The position numbers were made by a program, and so were the translations under genes. A DNA stretch of 6,655 nucleotides from Gammaproteobacteria bacterium (lineage in GTDB: Bacteria > Pseudomonadota > Gammaproteobacteria > GCA-001735895). A model generated the notes under the pieces. It was given only the letters and a program-made list of their open reading frames with translations, did not search any database and was not told the DNA's origin. Each line of letters starts with the position of its first letter. Positions within the stretch are counted from its first letter, which is position 1. The stretch is from assembly GCA_029882955.1 (NCBI GenBank), contig JAOUJX010000235.1, forward strand, positions 1 to 6,655, given 5' to 3'. Shown in pieces: positions 6,189-6,655 of the stretch.

Positions 6189-6655
6189 GCGCCTATCAGT
6201 ACCGCGGTGACTAATAACACGGCTTCGCTAATCTCTACTAATGCGCCCGCGGTGTCGCCGGTGGTGCCCCCTAAGCGTCGTAGCAGGAGATGGCGTAGCA
6301 TATAAAAAATCCCGGCTGTCACTATTAGTAGCCAGAATGCTGCGGTCCCAGTCAGAAATAAACTGCCCAGTACAACCATCGCCAATACCAACAGGCTTGT
6401 CTGCCGGGGTAGATGGTTAGCGAGATGGCTGCCCAGGCCATTTTGACGGACATAGGGCGTGGTTAGAAAAAGCAATATCAATGATGTTCGGCTGATGACT
6501 GGAGTTAGCATTAAAATGGTCCAGCTTTGCGTGACTACCAACTGTTCAATCGCGGTAAATTTAATCGCTATAACTAGTATCAGGGTCACCACAGCAATCG
6601 GACCGCTACAGGGGTCCTTCATTATTTCGAGAGTTTTGGTCCGATCACTAAAGCC
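6185..6655 (-). CDS. cobS: Adenosylcobinamide-GDP ribazoletransferase, C-terminal part (partial, 5' end outside window)
   Basis: The frame runs open through the right edge at 6655, and the visible part covers the last 156 residues of a protein usually about 250 long. CobS is an inner-membrane enzyme that joins alpha-ribazole (or its phosphate) to adenosylcobinamide-GDP, completing cobalamin. The diagnostic segment is at the window edge: GFSDRTKTLEIMKDPCSGP, which matches the conserved D-R-x-x-x-LEIMKD motif of the family. It begins upstream of the ATG at 6622, so that ATG is internal and not the start. Several hydrophobic helices follow, and the cytoplasmic segment RRLGGTTGDTAGALVEISE (132-150 counting from Met 6622) is the second family hallmark near the C terminus. 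The DGLAD-type metal site expected earlier in the protein is outside the window. The stop overlaps the cobQ start as ATGA. Confidence 0.95.
   Translation of the reverse strand, partial: GFSDRTKTLEIMKDPCSGPIAVVTLILVIAIKFTAIEQLVVTQSWTILMLTPVISRTSLILLFLTTPYVRQNGLGSHLANHLPRQTSLLVLAMVVLGSLFLTGTAAFWLLIVTAGIFYMLRHLLLRRLGGTTGDTAGALVEISEAVLLVTAVLIGA

Noticed and set aside
6185..6622. A 145-residue membrane protein starting at the ATG at 6622
   Set aside because: The codons before that ATG encode the conserved CobS segment leading into LEIMKD, so the ATG is internal.

Overview
The window reads as an ordinary chromosomal segment of a Gram-negative proteobacterium, most likely a gammaproteobacterium. 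Pointers are the periplasmic binding protein with a Sec signal peptide, a proteobacterial-type cyanophycin synthetase tail, a late aerobic or anaerobic cobalamin pathway (cobS, cobQ), moderate GC content and tight ATGA gene overlaps. The taxonomic call is inference. I see no mobile element, CRISPR array, tRNA or rRNA.

Layout. (1) 1-368, plus strand: the 3' end of a cyanophycin synthetase gene whose start lies left of the window. (2) 491-991, minus strand: a small exported protein of unknown function with an Asn-Gly repeat. It converges on the first gene across a hairpin at 442-468. (3) 992-1158: a short divergent promoter region. (4) 1159-4725, plus strand: a ten-helix DMT/EamA transporter, then a complete three-gene ABC importer (binding protein, FecCD permease, ATPase). 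The importer genes are fused by ATGA overlaps, and the EamA gene precedes them by 35 bases. (5) 4722-6655, minus strand: cobQ (cobyric acid synthase) preceded by the 3' part of cobS (cobalamin-5'-phosphate synthase). These two also share an ATGA overlap and converge tail to tail on the ABC ATPase gene.

How the genes fit together. CobQ and CobS are late steps in adenosylcobalamin formation: amidation of the corrin ring, then joining of the lower nucleotide loop. The adjacent ABC importer is of the COG0614/FecCD/COG1120 type, which covers vitamin B12, haem and ferric-siderophore uptake. Its position next to cobQ-cobS makes a corrinoid (B12 or cobinamide) the best guess for its substrate, so the region probably combines corrinoid uptake with salvage or synthesis. 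No cobalamin riboswitch is visible upstream of the importer inside the window. The EamA transporter may be cotranscribed, but its substrate cannot be read from sequence.

The region is mostly conventional. The least explained item is the Asn-Gly-repeat secreted protein at 491-991. The most useful functional hypothesis is the EamA-ABC-cob association.
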